From NCBI RefSeq assembly GCF_012769535.1, contig NZ_CP046565.1, positions 248,001 through 312,000 of the forward strand: 64,000 bases of DNA, written 5' to 3'. Numbering within the stretch: the stretch's first letter is position 1; each line of letters opens with the position of its first letter. This document shows positions 43,271-51,799 of this stretch, piece by piece. Both the position numbers and the translations under genes were made by a program. The notes under the pieces are model-generated. The model was not told the origin of the DNA, searched no databases, and saw nothing but the letters and a program-made list of their open reading frames with translations. Origin of the DNA: Methylococcus geothermalis. GTDB lineage: Bacteria > Pseudomonadota > Gammaproteobacteria > Methylococcales > Methylococcaceae.

Positions 43271-44341
43271 TCAAGCGTTCGGACTGTTGACGACCTGGTA
43301 GACCACGTCGCTGCCGCTGTAGAACGGCCGGTACCAGACCCCGCCGAATTCGTAATACTTGACGCCGTTGACGGTGTGGGTCGCCGCGCCGCCGGGCAGC
43401 GAATTCACGGTCAGGCCCGGTGGCGGCATGACTACCGTGTAGCCGCCGTTGGACGGCGTGTAGAACGCGCCGCCACAGTCGGAATAAGGCTGCGGTCCGC
43501 TGTAGACCGTGGCGCAGGATGGCGGCAGGCTGGTCACGGTCGCCCCCAGCGGCGGCGGAGTCACCACGTAGCCCGAACCCTGCGGCAGGTAATAGGCACC
43601 GTTCGAGTAGTAATAGGTGTTGTTCTCGACCACGACGGGCGTCGAATTGCGCGGGACCGAAGCGACCATTTCGCCGATCATCAGGCCTTCCATCATGCCC
43701 ATCATCGCCATGCCGCCGTAGTAGCCGCCCCAGGTGCCGCCGAAAAACACCGGCCCGTAATAATTGCCGCCGCCGTAATAATCGTAGCGGTTCTTCTGAA
43801 GCTGCGTCGCCTGTTCGTAGTGGTACTGCGCCATGGCATCCTGCTGCTTGTAGGCATTCTGCTGGACGGTGTTTATTTCCTTGTCGCGATTCTGCTGAGC
43901 CGTGTTGACTTCATTGTCCCGGTCCTGTTGGCGCTGGGCCGGCGTCGCCTCCTGGCGGTCTTCCGGGCGCTGGAAGCCCTGGCCTCCATTCCCGAAATCG
44001 CGGTTGGCGTTCTGCCGCCAGTCGTGTCCAGCGCCGTCGGCGCCGTCGGATGCCCTGACGCTGCCGAGGCCGCCGCCGCCGAAACTGCCGCCACCTACTC
44101 CGGTGCCGCCATAACGCTGTCCGTCTTCGCCGCGGTCGCCGCCCATCCGCTGGCCGAAACCGCCGCCCCCGACATGGCCGCCGAACCCTCCCCCACCGAA
44201 TCCGCCGCCGAAACGGCCTCCCCCGAAACCACCACCGAAACCGCCATGCGCGCCGGCAATCTGTGAGTGGCCCAGGCCGGCCAGCAGCAGCCCCAAGACC
44301 GCGATGCCCAGACGGTTCTCAACTCCGGTATCCCGATTCAT
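43271..44341 (-). CDS. Glycine-rich secreted protein (DUF6515-like)
   Basis: The 356-aa product has a signal peptide, a glycine-rich region (about 30-110, GGFGG repeats), a Gln/Asn-rich coiled part (TAQQNRDKEINTVQQN) and a C-terminal repeat domain of the YYYSNGAYYLPQGSGYVV type, found twice or more. This matches DUF6515. GGAGG lies upstream of the ATG. It is followed by the DUF2092 gene's upstream neighbour in the same direction (20 nt gap). Function is unknown; surface location is likely. Confidence 0.8.
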   Translation of the reverse strand: MNRDTGVENRLGIAVLGLLLAGLGHSQIAGAHGGFGGGFGGGRFGGGFGGGGFGGHVGGGGFGQRMGGDRGEDGQRYGGTGVGGGSFGGGGLGSVRASDGADGAGHDWRQNANRDFGNGGQGFQRPEDRQEATPAQRQQDRDNEVNTAQQNRDKEINTVQQNAYKQQDAMAQYHYEQATQLQKNRYDYYGGGNYYGPVFFGGTWGGYYGGMAMMGMMEGLMIGEMVASVPRNSTPVVVENNTYYYSNGAYYLPQGSGYVVTPPPLGATVTSLPPSCATVYSGPQPYSDCGGAFYTPSNGGYTVVMPPPGLTVNSLPGGAATHTVNGVKYYEFGGVWYRPFYSGSDVVYQVVNSPNA

Positions 44342-44361
44342 GCTCTTGTCCTCCGCTCGCT

Positions 44362-45201
44362 TCAAGGCGCTTTCTTCGCCTGTTCTTTCTTGCCGGACGC
44401 CACGGCCTTCAGAAAATCGATGCGCTCGGCCTTGGGCGGGAGCGCCGCACCGAACGCGGAATCCGGCAGCCGGCTGGCGAAGTCCCAATCCGACAGTACC
44501 GCCATGTACTGCGGCGCGCCGGGAAGCGTCTTATAGGTGATGACGAATTTCCTTGGCAGCGGCAATTTGCCGTCGTCGATCCAGAGCTGCCAGTCCACGT
44601 TCTTGGCGACGAAGGCGAGATGATGGCACGGCGCGCCTTCCACCTCGCTCAATCCGGCATAAAAGCCGAATACCGCATGCTGCTTCAGGATCGCATAGGG
44701 GTCGCTGTACAAAAGGTCGGACAGCGGCGGCGTGAAGCCGAGCTGGGTGATGAGATAGTCCAGCGTGGCGTCGATGCCCGCCGGCGTCTGCTCGGTGGCA
44801 TAGGTGCCGTGCGCCTCGTCCAGCAGGGTGAAGGTCTTGCCGTCGTACCAGGCGCGCTTCCCGCCCGTATCGGTCCGATACCGGACCCGGAAACGGTCGG
44901 GACGCCGGACCGCGATGTCGTCGTATGCCGCGAGCTGGATTTTCTGACCGGAGGCGAGAAGATCGTCGTACAGCACATCCACGTGCACCGAAAACTCCTT
45001 GGCCGACTTGAGGTAGTCCCCCATCTGACGAAGCAACAGGTCTACCTGCGGGCCGATCACCTGCTCCTGCGTACTCTCTGCGGTAGCGGCTGGCTTCGGC
45101 GCCGGTTTGTCGGCCGCGGTGGCCCAGCCGCCGCCAGCGCATATCAGCAGTCCGGCGAGCACCAGTGCGCCGGGATGGCGTATCCGTTGATTCTGTTTCA
45201 C
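44362..45201 (-). CDS. DUF2092-family exported protein
   Basis: The 279-aa product has a signal peptide and the DUF2092 pattern: MGDYLKSAKEFSVHVDVLYDD, RRPDRFRVRYRTD, WYDGKTFTLLDE, SDLLYSDPYAIL and WQLWIDDGKLPLPRKFVITYK. The fold resembles LolA/LolB-type lipoprotein carriers. I chose a GTG start at 45201 because GGAGG lies 5 nt upstream; an ATG at 45213 is upstream but lacks such a site. It lies 20 nt before the glycine-rich gene. Confidence 0.85.
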   Translation of the reverse strand: MKQNQRIRHPGALVLAGLLICAGGGWATAADKPAPKPAATAESTQEQVIGPQVDLLLRQMGDYLKSAKEFSVHVDVLYDDLLASGQKIQLAAYDDIAVRRPDRFRVRYRTDTGGKRAWYDGKTFTLLDEAHGTYATEQTPAGIDATLDYLITQLGFTPPLSDLLYSDPYAILKQHAVFGFYAGLSEVEGAPCHHLAFVAKNVDWQLWIDDGKLPLPRKFVITYKTLPGAPQYMAVLSDWDFASRLPDSAFGAALPPKAERIDFLKAVASGKKEQAKKAP

Positions 45202-45457
45202 CACATCCTCCATTGGTCGAAGCGGAACAAGGCACCGACGACGCCGGTCCGCGACATGCCGCGCCCGCCCCCTCGAATCGTCGGCTTCGGGGGCCGGGAG
45301 GGGGCGAGCGGTCGGAAACGCCGAAGCTAGGGCTTTTCGGTACCGGAGGCCCATGCGGCCAAAGATCTGCCATCGCGAGAGTGACGCCGCGCGGTGACAC
45401 GCGCGAACAAGCCTACAACATCGAAGTGAGAGCACAAACCCTGAGCGGGCACTTATC

Positions 45458-45997
45458 CTAGTGGGACGCCGGCGCCGGCGGAAAAGCCGCGAACATCTTC
45501 GCAATCGCCTGGCCGGCCAGCGCCTCGTTCTCGGCCGGATTCTCGGAGATGGTTTCATGCGCCACGCCCCGCCAGACGGGACGCATGGAACGGCCATCGA
45601 GGACATTCACGATCAGTGTTCCTTCCCGGAAGGTCGTCACCACCGTGTCGGCGGGCCCGAGGTTCTGATTGAGCGTCCAGCCGTCATAATAGGTGTCGTT
45701 GCGCTCCTCTTCCTCGGTCAGGACCTCCGCGTCCAAGGCGGCATCCCCCTTGCCTTCGCCGACCTTGCGCCAGCCCTTGGAACGTAGCGCGGCGTCGACC
45801 AGTTCGACGATGCGCCGGTCCACCGACGCATTGCCGGACGCCGGACGGCCGAGCCAAAAATAGGTCTTGTACCGCGAAAAATCGGCGTTCCGGTCGAAAC
45901 CGGTATCCACCTGGATCGCAGCGCAAGCCATAAGCAGCGCAAGAACGAGCGAGCCGGACGCTGCCGACATCCACCTCCCTTTCGTATTGGAATGCAC
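45458..45997 (-). CDS. DUF4136-family lipoprotein
   Basis: The 179-aa product has a lipobox (LMAC) and the DUF4136 layout: DFSRYKTYFWLG, VDAALRSKGWRKV, a Gly-rich middle and MRPVWRGVAHETISENP with an EALAGQAIAKMFAAFPP end. A GTG start at 45997 has GGAGGAG; an ATG 27 nt later also has GGAGG. It belongs to the minus-strand envelope group. Function is unknown. Confidence 0.85.
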   Translation of the reverse strand: MHSNTKGRWMSAASGSLVLALLMACAAIQVDTGFDRNADFSRYKTYFWLGRPASGNASVDRRIVELVDAALRSKGWRKVGEGKGDAALDAEVLTEEEERNDTYYDGWTLNQNLGPADTVVTTFREGTLIVNVLDGRSMRPVWRGVAHETISENPAENEALAGQAIAKMFAAFPPAPASH

Positions 45998-46016
45998 GGT
46001 TTCTCCTCCGATGCGT

Positions 46017-46733
46017 TCAATCTCTGGATTGGGACAACTGCATGCCGACCAGCCGAGCCACCAGGATCGCCACGTACATCTGGCCGGCGATCGCCTCCAT
46101 GTAGGCCAGCATGCCCGCCACCCGGCTCAGCGGCACGATGTCGCCGTAGCCGACGGTCGCAAGCGTGACGAAGCTGAAATACAGGTAGGCGGGCGACACG
46201 GGTTCCTGGTGGCACTGTGGCGCGCCGCACTGGTAAGACCCGGGCGACACGGTTTCCAGCAGGAAATGGGCGTTGGAGAAAGTGAATCCCATCAGCAGAT
46301 AGACGCTGACGGCGCCGTACAGCAGGCTGGGGGAAACATTCGCCCGGCTGGAGAAGATGTCCCAGGCCAGCGCGAGCGTGACGCGGGAGAAAAACAGGAA
46401 GCTGAATGTCAGCCAGACGACCGTGAGCCAGTAGGTTTCCGGCACGAACAGACGGGCCCAGCCGGCCACGAACATGACGAAGGCCGCCGTGACCGTCAGC
46501 GCGATCTGGATGGGCGTCCTGCCGGTGGCCAGGGTGCCGGAGATGAGGGTGCCGATCATGATCAGCTGCTCCACGATCCGGACCACCAGCCGTTCCGTCA
46601 CGGCGCTGATGATGAGGAGCACGATCAGCGTTGCCAGCAAATAGACGTAATAGTGCGGCCCCCGTCCGAAGCCGAGAAAGTGGCCCGGCAGGACGCGCGG
46701 CAGAGGAGATTTGCCGCGTGCGGATTCCCTCAT
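46017..46733 (-). CDS. Potassium channel family protein
   Basis: The 238-aa product has about six hydrophobic segments, with a pore loop carrying the selectivity filter TVGYGD between the last two (YLYFSFVTLATVGYGDIVPLSR split). Two-helix ion-channel domains of this type conduct potassium. No cytoplasmic RCK/TrkA-N regulatory domain follows, as the protein ends 30 residues after the last helix. It is 19 nt upstream of the DUF4136 gene. Confidence 0.9.
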   Translation of the reverse strand: MRESARGKSPLPRVLPGHFLGFGRGPHYYVYLLATLIVLLIISAVTERLVVRIVEQLIMIGTLISGTLATGRTPIQIALTVTAAFVMFVAGWARLFVPETYWLTVVWLTFSFLFFSRVTLALAWDIFSSRANVSPSLLYGAVSVYLLMGFTFSNAHFLLETVSPGSYQCGAPQCHQEPVSPAYLYFSFVTLATVGYGDIVPLSRVAGMLAYMEAIAGQMYVAILVARLVGMQLSQSRD

Positions 46734-46802
46734 GAAAGAAGACTCGGCATGGTCGATCCCGGATGACGCTCTGACGCGGCGCTTTATCGGAAAGTTTACC
46801 CG

Positions 46803-47480
46803 CTATTTCGGGGATTTCTTGCGAGCGCAGCCACCGCCGGCGCGGTTTTTTCCTTTCCCGCTGGCAGGCTCGGCCGCCTTGCCCTCCTTGGCCGACGCCT
46901 TGGCCGCCTTGAGCTGCGCCTCCCGCCACTCGCCGACCCGCTGCAAGGCTTCGCCGATCTCGCCAGGCGTCATTTCATCGACGAGGGTGGCACGCGCTTC
47001 CAGCGCATCCGTCTGCCCCCCGTCCGCAGCCAGCGTGTACCAGTAATAAGCCTTCACATTGTCGCGGATCACGCCCTCGCCTTCGGCGTACATCGAACCC
47101 AGCACCGCCGCCGCGCTGGGCTCCCCCTGTTCCGCAGCTTTGACAAACCAGCGGGCGGCTTCGTCGGTGTTCTTGTCCACGCCGAGACCGTAGTAATAGA
47201 GGATGCCGAGCTTGCCCTGCCCGATGGGATCGCCATGGTCGGCAGCCTGGCGATACCAGCGCTCGGCGGCGGCGTAATCCTGTTCGACGCCCAGCCCCTT
47301 CATGTAGAGATTGCCGAGATTGACCTGGGCCGCGGGATCGCCCCGTTCGGCCGCCTGCTTGAACTCCCGCAATGCGGCCGGGTAATCGCCGCGCTCGACG
47401 GCCTTCATGCCGGCGTCCCCGTCGGCGTACGCCGCGCCGCAAAGAACAGCCGTGAGAAACCATGCCGCGAGATGCCTCAT
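46803..47480 (-). CDS. Sel1-like TPR repeat protein
   Basis: The 225-aa exported protein has a signal peptide and at least four Sel1/TPR repeats (AAQVNLGNLYMKGLGVEQDY, LGILYYYGLGVDKN, LGSMYAEGEGV). A basic Lys-rich tail follows. Sel1 repeats mediate protein contacts. The ATG at 47480 starts the signal peptide; longer starts add a basic stretch without support. Confidence 0.88.
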   Translation of the reverse strand: MRHLAAWFLTAVLCGAAYADGDAGMKAVERGDYPAALREFKQAAERGDPAAQVNLGNLYMKGLGVEQDYAAAERWYRQAADHGDPIGQGKLGILYYYGLGVDKNTDEAARWFVKAAEQGEPSAAAVLGSMYAEGEGVIRDNVKAYYWYTLAADGGQTDALEARATLVDEMTPGEIGEALQRVGEWREAQLKAAKASAKEGKAAEPASGKGKNRAGGGCARKKSPK

Positions 47481-47598
47481 GGATGCGCGGCGAGTGGGAA
47501 CTTGGCGTTGGAGCCTGCGTGGGGAAAACATCTTTAGGATTCGGATTCCATCAAGTCAGATCGACTACGCACAGCATAGCTTACGGCATTCGTGCGGT

Positions 47599-47724
47599 TC
47601 ACGTGCGGTCGAATGCCGATTCCAGCCGGTCGTCTTCCTCCCCGAGATCCGCGCCGATCAGCCGGAATGGCTCCAATGCCGCCTCGAGGAGGTAGGTGTC
47701 GAGGGCGGCGGGCTTGGTGGTCAT
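47599..47724 (-). CDS. Small ORF, 41 aa
   Basis: This 41-aa ORF (MTTKPAALDTYLLEAALEPF...) has a plausible GGAG upstream and no recognisable family. It is acidic and could be a small regulator or an antitoxin remnant at the edge of the accessory island. Support is limited to composition and the start signal. Confidence 0.3.
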   Translation of the reverse strand: MTTKPAALDTYLLEAALEPFRLIGADLGEEDDRLESAFDRT

Positions 47725-47795
47725 GGCAGGCTCCGGGGTGATGGATGACGCCACCATTCATGCGCTGAACGACAGGCAAGCCAAGCGCCGCCAAA

Positions 47796-47842
47796 TAGGG
47801 TAATCATTCATTTATAGGGGTAATGGCGTAGCGCATTACCCC
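47796..47842. promoter_or_regulatory. Inverted repeat operator upstream of the Fic gene
   Basis: GGGGTAATG and CATTACCCC (47817-47825 and 47834-47842) form 9-bp arms around 8 bp. A third half-site, TAGGGTAAT, is at 47796-47804. It lies 45 bp before the Fic start and could be bound by the winged-helix end of the Fic protein. Confidence 0.6.
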
Positions 47843-47886
47843 AATTCAGGGTACGATGACCCCATTGACGGCCCACGAGATCCTTC

Positions 47887-48942
47887 TTGCACTCGCTCTT
47901 GCCCGACTACCTCGTCAGGCTGCGCTTCGATGCCCAGCAACTGGCGACGCTGCGCGCGCTGGGCGAGTACCGGGGCAAGCAGCAGCTCTACGTGGCGCAG
48001 TCGCCCGAGGTGCTGAGCGACTTGCGGCAGGTGGCCGTGGTGGAGTCCACCGAGTCATCCAACCGGCTGGAGGGCGTAGTGGTCGCGGCGCACCGCCTGA
48101 AGTCGCTTGTGCTCAAGAACGCCACACCGCAGAGCCGCTCCGAGCAAGAGGTGGCCGGCTACCGTGACGCGCTGGGCCTGATCCACGAAAGCGGCGAGCA
48201 AATGCCGTTTTCGGAGGGCACCGTCCTGCAACTGCACGGCATGCTGTATCGCTACCTTCCGCAGCCGGGCGGGCACTGGAAAGCCACCAACAACGACATC
48301 ATCGAGCGCCACCCCGACGGCAGCTCACGCGTTCGCTTCCGGCCAGTGCCCGCGCACCTCACGCCCATGGCGATGGCGGACCTGATCGCGCGCTACCGCT
48401 CTGCGCTGGATCAGCACTTGGCCGACCCACTGGTGCTGGTCCCGCTGGTCATCCTCGATTTTCTCTGCATCCACCCCTTCCCGGATGGCAACGGCCGCAT
48501 GGCACGGCTGCTGACCCTGCAATTGCTCTATCACTTCGACTACGCGGTAGGCCGCTTCATCAGCCTGGAGCGCATCTTCGAAGAATCGAAGGAGAGCTAC
48601 TACCAAACGCTGGAGGCCAGTTCGCAAGGCTGGCACGAGGGTGAGCACAACATCGCCCCGTGGCTGGACTACTTCTGGGGTGCGCTGCTGCGGGCCTACA
48701 AGGAATTTGAAGAGCGAGTGGGCACCATCGAGCGAGGCCGTGGAGCCAAGGGCGACCGTGTGCGCGCCGAGATCCTCAAGCGCAACCTGCCGTTCTCGAT
48801 CTCGGAGATCGAAGAGGCCTGCCCGGGCATCAGCCGCGACATGGTGCGCGTCGTCTTGCGTGCCATGAAAGCCGAAGGGCTGATCGCGCCCACGGGCAAA
48901 GGCCGCGCTGCGAAGTGGGAGCAAACAGGGGTGAAGCCATGA
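47887..48942 (+). CDS. Fic-domain protein with C-terminal winged helix
   Basis: Fic enzymes transfer AMP or similar groups to target proteins. The 351-aa product has the inhibitory-helix-like VESTESSNRLEGV (SxxxEG) at the N terminus, the Fic motif IHPFPDGNGRMARL with catalytic His and a C-terminal winged helix (FSISEIEEACPGISRDMVRVVLRAM). The start is a TTG at 47887 because an in-frame stop lies at 47866; the ribosome-binding site is weak. Its stop overlaps a 27-aa ORF, then hsdR, so it is part of the restriction operon, as often seen for Fic genes in type I loci. Confidence 0.9.
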   Translation: MHSLLPDYLVRLRFDAQQLATLRALGEYRGKQQLYVAQSPEVLSDLRQVAVVESTESSNRLEGVVVAAHRLKSLVLKNATPQSRSEQEVAGYRDALGLIHESGEQMPFSEGTVLQLHGMLYRYLPQPGGHWKATNNDIIERHPDGSSRVRFRPVPAHLTPMAMADLIARYRSALDQHLADPLVLVPLVILDFLCIHPFPDGNGRMARLLTLQLLYHFDYAVGRFISLERIFEESKESYYQTLEASSQGWHEGEHNIAPWLDYFWGALLRAYKEFEERVGTIERGRGAKGDRVRAEILKRNLPFSISEIEEACPGISRDMVRVVLRAMKAEGLIAPTGKGRAAKWEQTGVKP

Positions 48943-49022
48943 AGAAGCTATCGGACAACATGCGCGATATCGGCGAAAGCTGGGCGATAGACCCGCTTAC
49001 AGCAAGAGGGGCGCTCACATGA
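48939..49022 (+). CDS. 27-aa ORF bridging fic and hsdR
   Basis: This ORF starts on the fic stop (ATGA) and stops on the hsdR start (ATGA). The peptide (MKKLSDNMRDIGESWAIDPL...) has no recognised family. Double overlap suggests a translational coupler, but it could be a coincidence. Confidence 0.35.
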   Translation: MKKLSDNMRDIGESWAIDPLTARGALT

Positions 49023-51799
49023 CACCAGAAGCCAAAGCCCGCCAGCAAATCGACCAGAAGCTGCAGCAGGCGGGCTGGGTCATTCAGGACGTGAAGCAGC
49101 TCAACCTCGGCGCTGCCGTGGGCGTGGCCGTGCGCGAATACCCCACCGACACCGGCCCGGCGGATTACGTGCTGTTCGTCAGCCGCCAAGCGGTGGGTGT
49201 CATCGAAGCCAAGAAGGACATCGCGGGCGAAAACCTCACCGTCACCGAAAACCAGACCGAGCGCTACGCCAATGCCACGCTCAAGTGGCGCAAGGACAGC
49301 ACCCCGCTGCGCTTCCTGTTCGAGGCCACGGGCCAGATCATCAGATTCACCGATGGCGCCGACCCGCTGCCGCGTTCGCGCGAAATCTTCCACTTCTTCA
49401 AGCCTGAAACCCTGGCCACCTGGCTCGCGCAAAGCGAAACCCTGCGCCGCCGCCTGGCCGAGCACATGCCCGCGCTGCCCACCCAAAACCTGCGCGATTG
49501 CCAAATCAGCGCCGTCACCGGGTTGGAAAAATCACTGGCCTTGAACAAGCCTCGCGCCCTGGTCCACATGGCCACCGGCGCGGGCAAAACCTTCACCGCC
49601 ATCACCTCGGTCTATCGCCTGCTCAAGTTCGGCGGGGCCAAGCGCATCCTGTTCCTGGTGGATACCCGCAACCTGGGCAAACAGGCGCATCAGGAGTTCA
49701 TGGCCTACACCCCGCCGGACGATGGCCGCAAGTTCACCGAGCTGTACAACGTGCAGCGGCTGGCCTCATCCAGCATCGACCCGCATTCGCAGGTGTGCAT
49801 CAGCACCATCCAGCGCATGTATTCCATCCTCTCGGGCGAGCCGCTGGACGAATCCGCCGAAGACATTTCGCTCAACGAAGTGCAGCAAACGGCCAAGCAG
49901 GCAAAGCTGGTCCGCCACAACCCGGCCGTGCCGGTGGAAACCTTCGACTTCATCATCATCGACGAGTGCCACCGCAGCATCTACAACCTGTGGAAGCAGG
50001 TGCTCGACTACTTCGACGCCTTCCTGATCGGCCTCACCGCCACGCCCGACAAGCGCACCTTCGGCTTCTTCAATGAAAACATCGTCGCCGAATACACCTA
50101 CGAGCAATCGGTGGCCGACGGCGTCAACGTCGGCTACGACGTGTACGAGATCGAAACCGAAATCACCCAGAAAGGCGCCGAACTCAAGGCCAAACAATGG
50201 GTGGACCATCGCGACCGCCAAACCCGCAAAAAGCGCTGGGCCGAAACCGAAGAAGACATCGCCTACTCGGCCAAGGAGCTGGACCGCTCCGTGGTCAACC
50301 CCAGCCAGATCCGTCAGGTGATTCAGGCCATGAAAACGGCCGTGGAAACGCAGATCTTCCCGAACCGCAAGGAAACGCCCAAGACGCTGATCTTCGCCAA
50401 GACCGACAGCCACGCCGACGACATCATCCAGATCGTGCGTGAGGTCTACGGCCAGGGCAACGCCTTTTGCAAGAAAGTGACTTACCGCGCCGAGGAAGAC
50501 CCCGACAGTGTCTTGAGCAGCTTTCGCAACGACTACCACCCGCGCATCGCCGTCACCGTGGACATGATCGCCACCGGCACCGACGTCAAGCCGCTGGAAG
50601 TGCTGCTGTTCATGCGCGACGTGCGTTCGCGCGGCTACTACGAGCAGATGAAAGGCCGGGGCGTGCGCAGCCTCGATGCCGACGGCCTCAAGCGCGTCAG
50701 CAACAGCGCCGACGGGCCCAAGACCCGCTTTGTGCTGATCGACGCCGTGGGTGTGGAAAAGTCACTGAAAACCGAAAGCCGCCCGCTGGAAAAGAAACCC
50801 GGCGTGCCGCTCAAAGACCTGCTGCAAGCCGTCGCCTTGGGCCACCGCGACGACGACACCGTGCTCTCCCTCGCCAACCGCCTGGTGCGGCTGGCCAAAC
50901 AGTTGGACGACAAAGCGCAGGCGCGCATCGAGAAGGCCAGCGGCGGCGTGCCGGTGGGCGAACTCGGCAAGGGCCTGATGGCCGCGCTGGACCCGGACGC
51001 CATCGTGCAAACCGCGCTGGCCACCGCCAAAGCCCAGGGCATCACCCGCAGCGAAGACACCCTGCTGCCCGCAGAAATCGAAGCCGCGCGCCAACAGCGC
51101 GTGGCCGCCGCCTGCGCACCTTTCGACAAACCCGAACTGCGTGACGAGATCGAAAGCTGTCGCCGCGAGCGCGAGCAGCTCATCGACCACATCAACCTCG
51201 ATCAGGTCACCTTCTCCGGCTTTTCAGAGCAGGCCGAAACGCAGGCCAAGGCGTTGATCCAGACCTTTGCCGACTACCTCGCCCAGCACAAAGACGAAAT
51301 CGCCGCCCTCGGCTTTTTCTACCAGCAGCCCTATCAGCGCCGCGCCCTCACCTTCGAGATGCTCGAAGACCTGCACGCACACCTGAGCAAACCGCCGCTG
51401 ATGCTCACCACCGAACGCCTGTGGAGCGCCTACGCCCGCGTTCAGACCAACCAGGTGAAGGGCGCCGACCGCAAACGCCAGCTCACCGATCTGGTCAGCC
51501 TGCTGCGCTTTGCGCTGGGGCTGGAGACTGAGCTCAAACCCTTTGCCGACGAAGTGGACAAACGCTTTCAGACCTGGATCTTCCGCCACAACGCCCAGCG
51601 CGGCACCGCCTTTACGCCCGAACAAACCGAATGGCTGCGCCTGATGAAAGACCACATCGCAAGCTCTTGCAGCATCAGCCGCAACGATTTTGATTACGCC
51701 GAACTGGCCGACAAGGGCGGCCTGCAAAAAGCCTGGACCTTGTTTGACAAGGAACTGGATGGATTGATGGATGAAATGAATCGGGAGTTGGTGGCGTGA
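49019..51799 (+). CDS. hsdR: HsdR, type I restriction endonuclease subunit
   Basis: HsdR translocates DNA and cuts at a distance. The 926-aa product has an N-terminal nuclease with PADYVLF and GVIEAKKD (D-E-x-K catalytic triad), helicase motif I ATGAGKT, motif II DECH (IIIDECHRS), motif VI-like EQMKGRGVRSLDADG and a C-terminal helical domain. Size and order fit a type I R subunit. Its start overlaps the 27-aa ORF and its stop overlaps hsdS. Confidence 0.95.
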   Translation: MTPEAKARQQIDQKLQQAGWVIQDVKQLNLGAAVGVAVREYPTDTGPADYVLFVSRQAVGVIEAKKDIAGENLTVTENQTERYANATLKWRKDSTPLRFLFEATGQIIRFTDGADPLPRSREIFHFFKPETLATWLAQSETLRRRLAEHMPALPTQNLRDCQISAVTGLEKSLALNKPRALVHMATGAGKTFTAITSVYRLLKFGGAKRILFLVDTRNLGKQAHQEFMAYTPPDDGRKFTELYNVQRLASSSIDPHSQVCISTIQRMYSILSGEPLDESAEDISLNEVQQTAKQAKLVRHNPAVPVETFDFIIIDECHRSIYNLWKQVLDYFDAFLIGLTATPDKRTFGFFNENIVAEYTYEQSVADGVNVGYDVYEIETEITQKGAELKAKQWVDHRDRQTRKKRWAETEEDIAYSAKELDRSVVNPSQIRQVIQAMKTAVETQIFPNRKETPKTLIFAKTDSHADDIIQIVREVYGQGNAFCKKVTYRAEEDPDSVLSSFRNDYHPRIAVTVDMIATGTDVKPLEVLLFMRDVRSRGYYEQMKGRGVRSLDADGLKRVSNSADGPKTRFVLIDAVGVEKSLKTESRPLEKKPGVPLKDLLQAVALGHRDDDTVLSLANRLVRLAKQLDDKAQARIEKASGGVPVGELGKGLMAALDPDAIVQTALATAKAQGITRSEDTLLPAEIEAARQQRVAAACAPFDKPELRDEIESCRREREQLIDHINLDQVTFSGFSEQAETQAKALIQTFADYLAQHKDEIAALGFFYQQPYQRRALTFEMLEDLHAHLSKPPLMLTTERLWSAYARVQTNQVKGADRKRQLTDLVSLLRFALGLETELKPFADEVDKRFQTWIFRHNAQRGTAFTPEQTEWLRLMKDHIASSCSISRNDFDYAELADKGGLQKAWTLFDKELDGLMDEMNRELVA

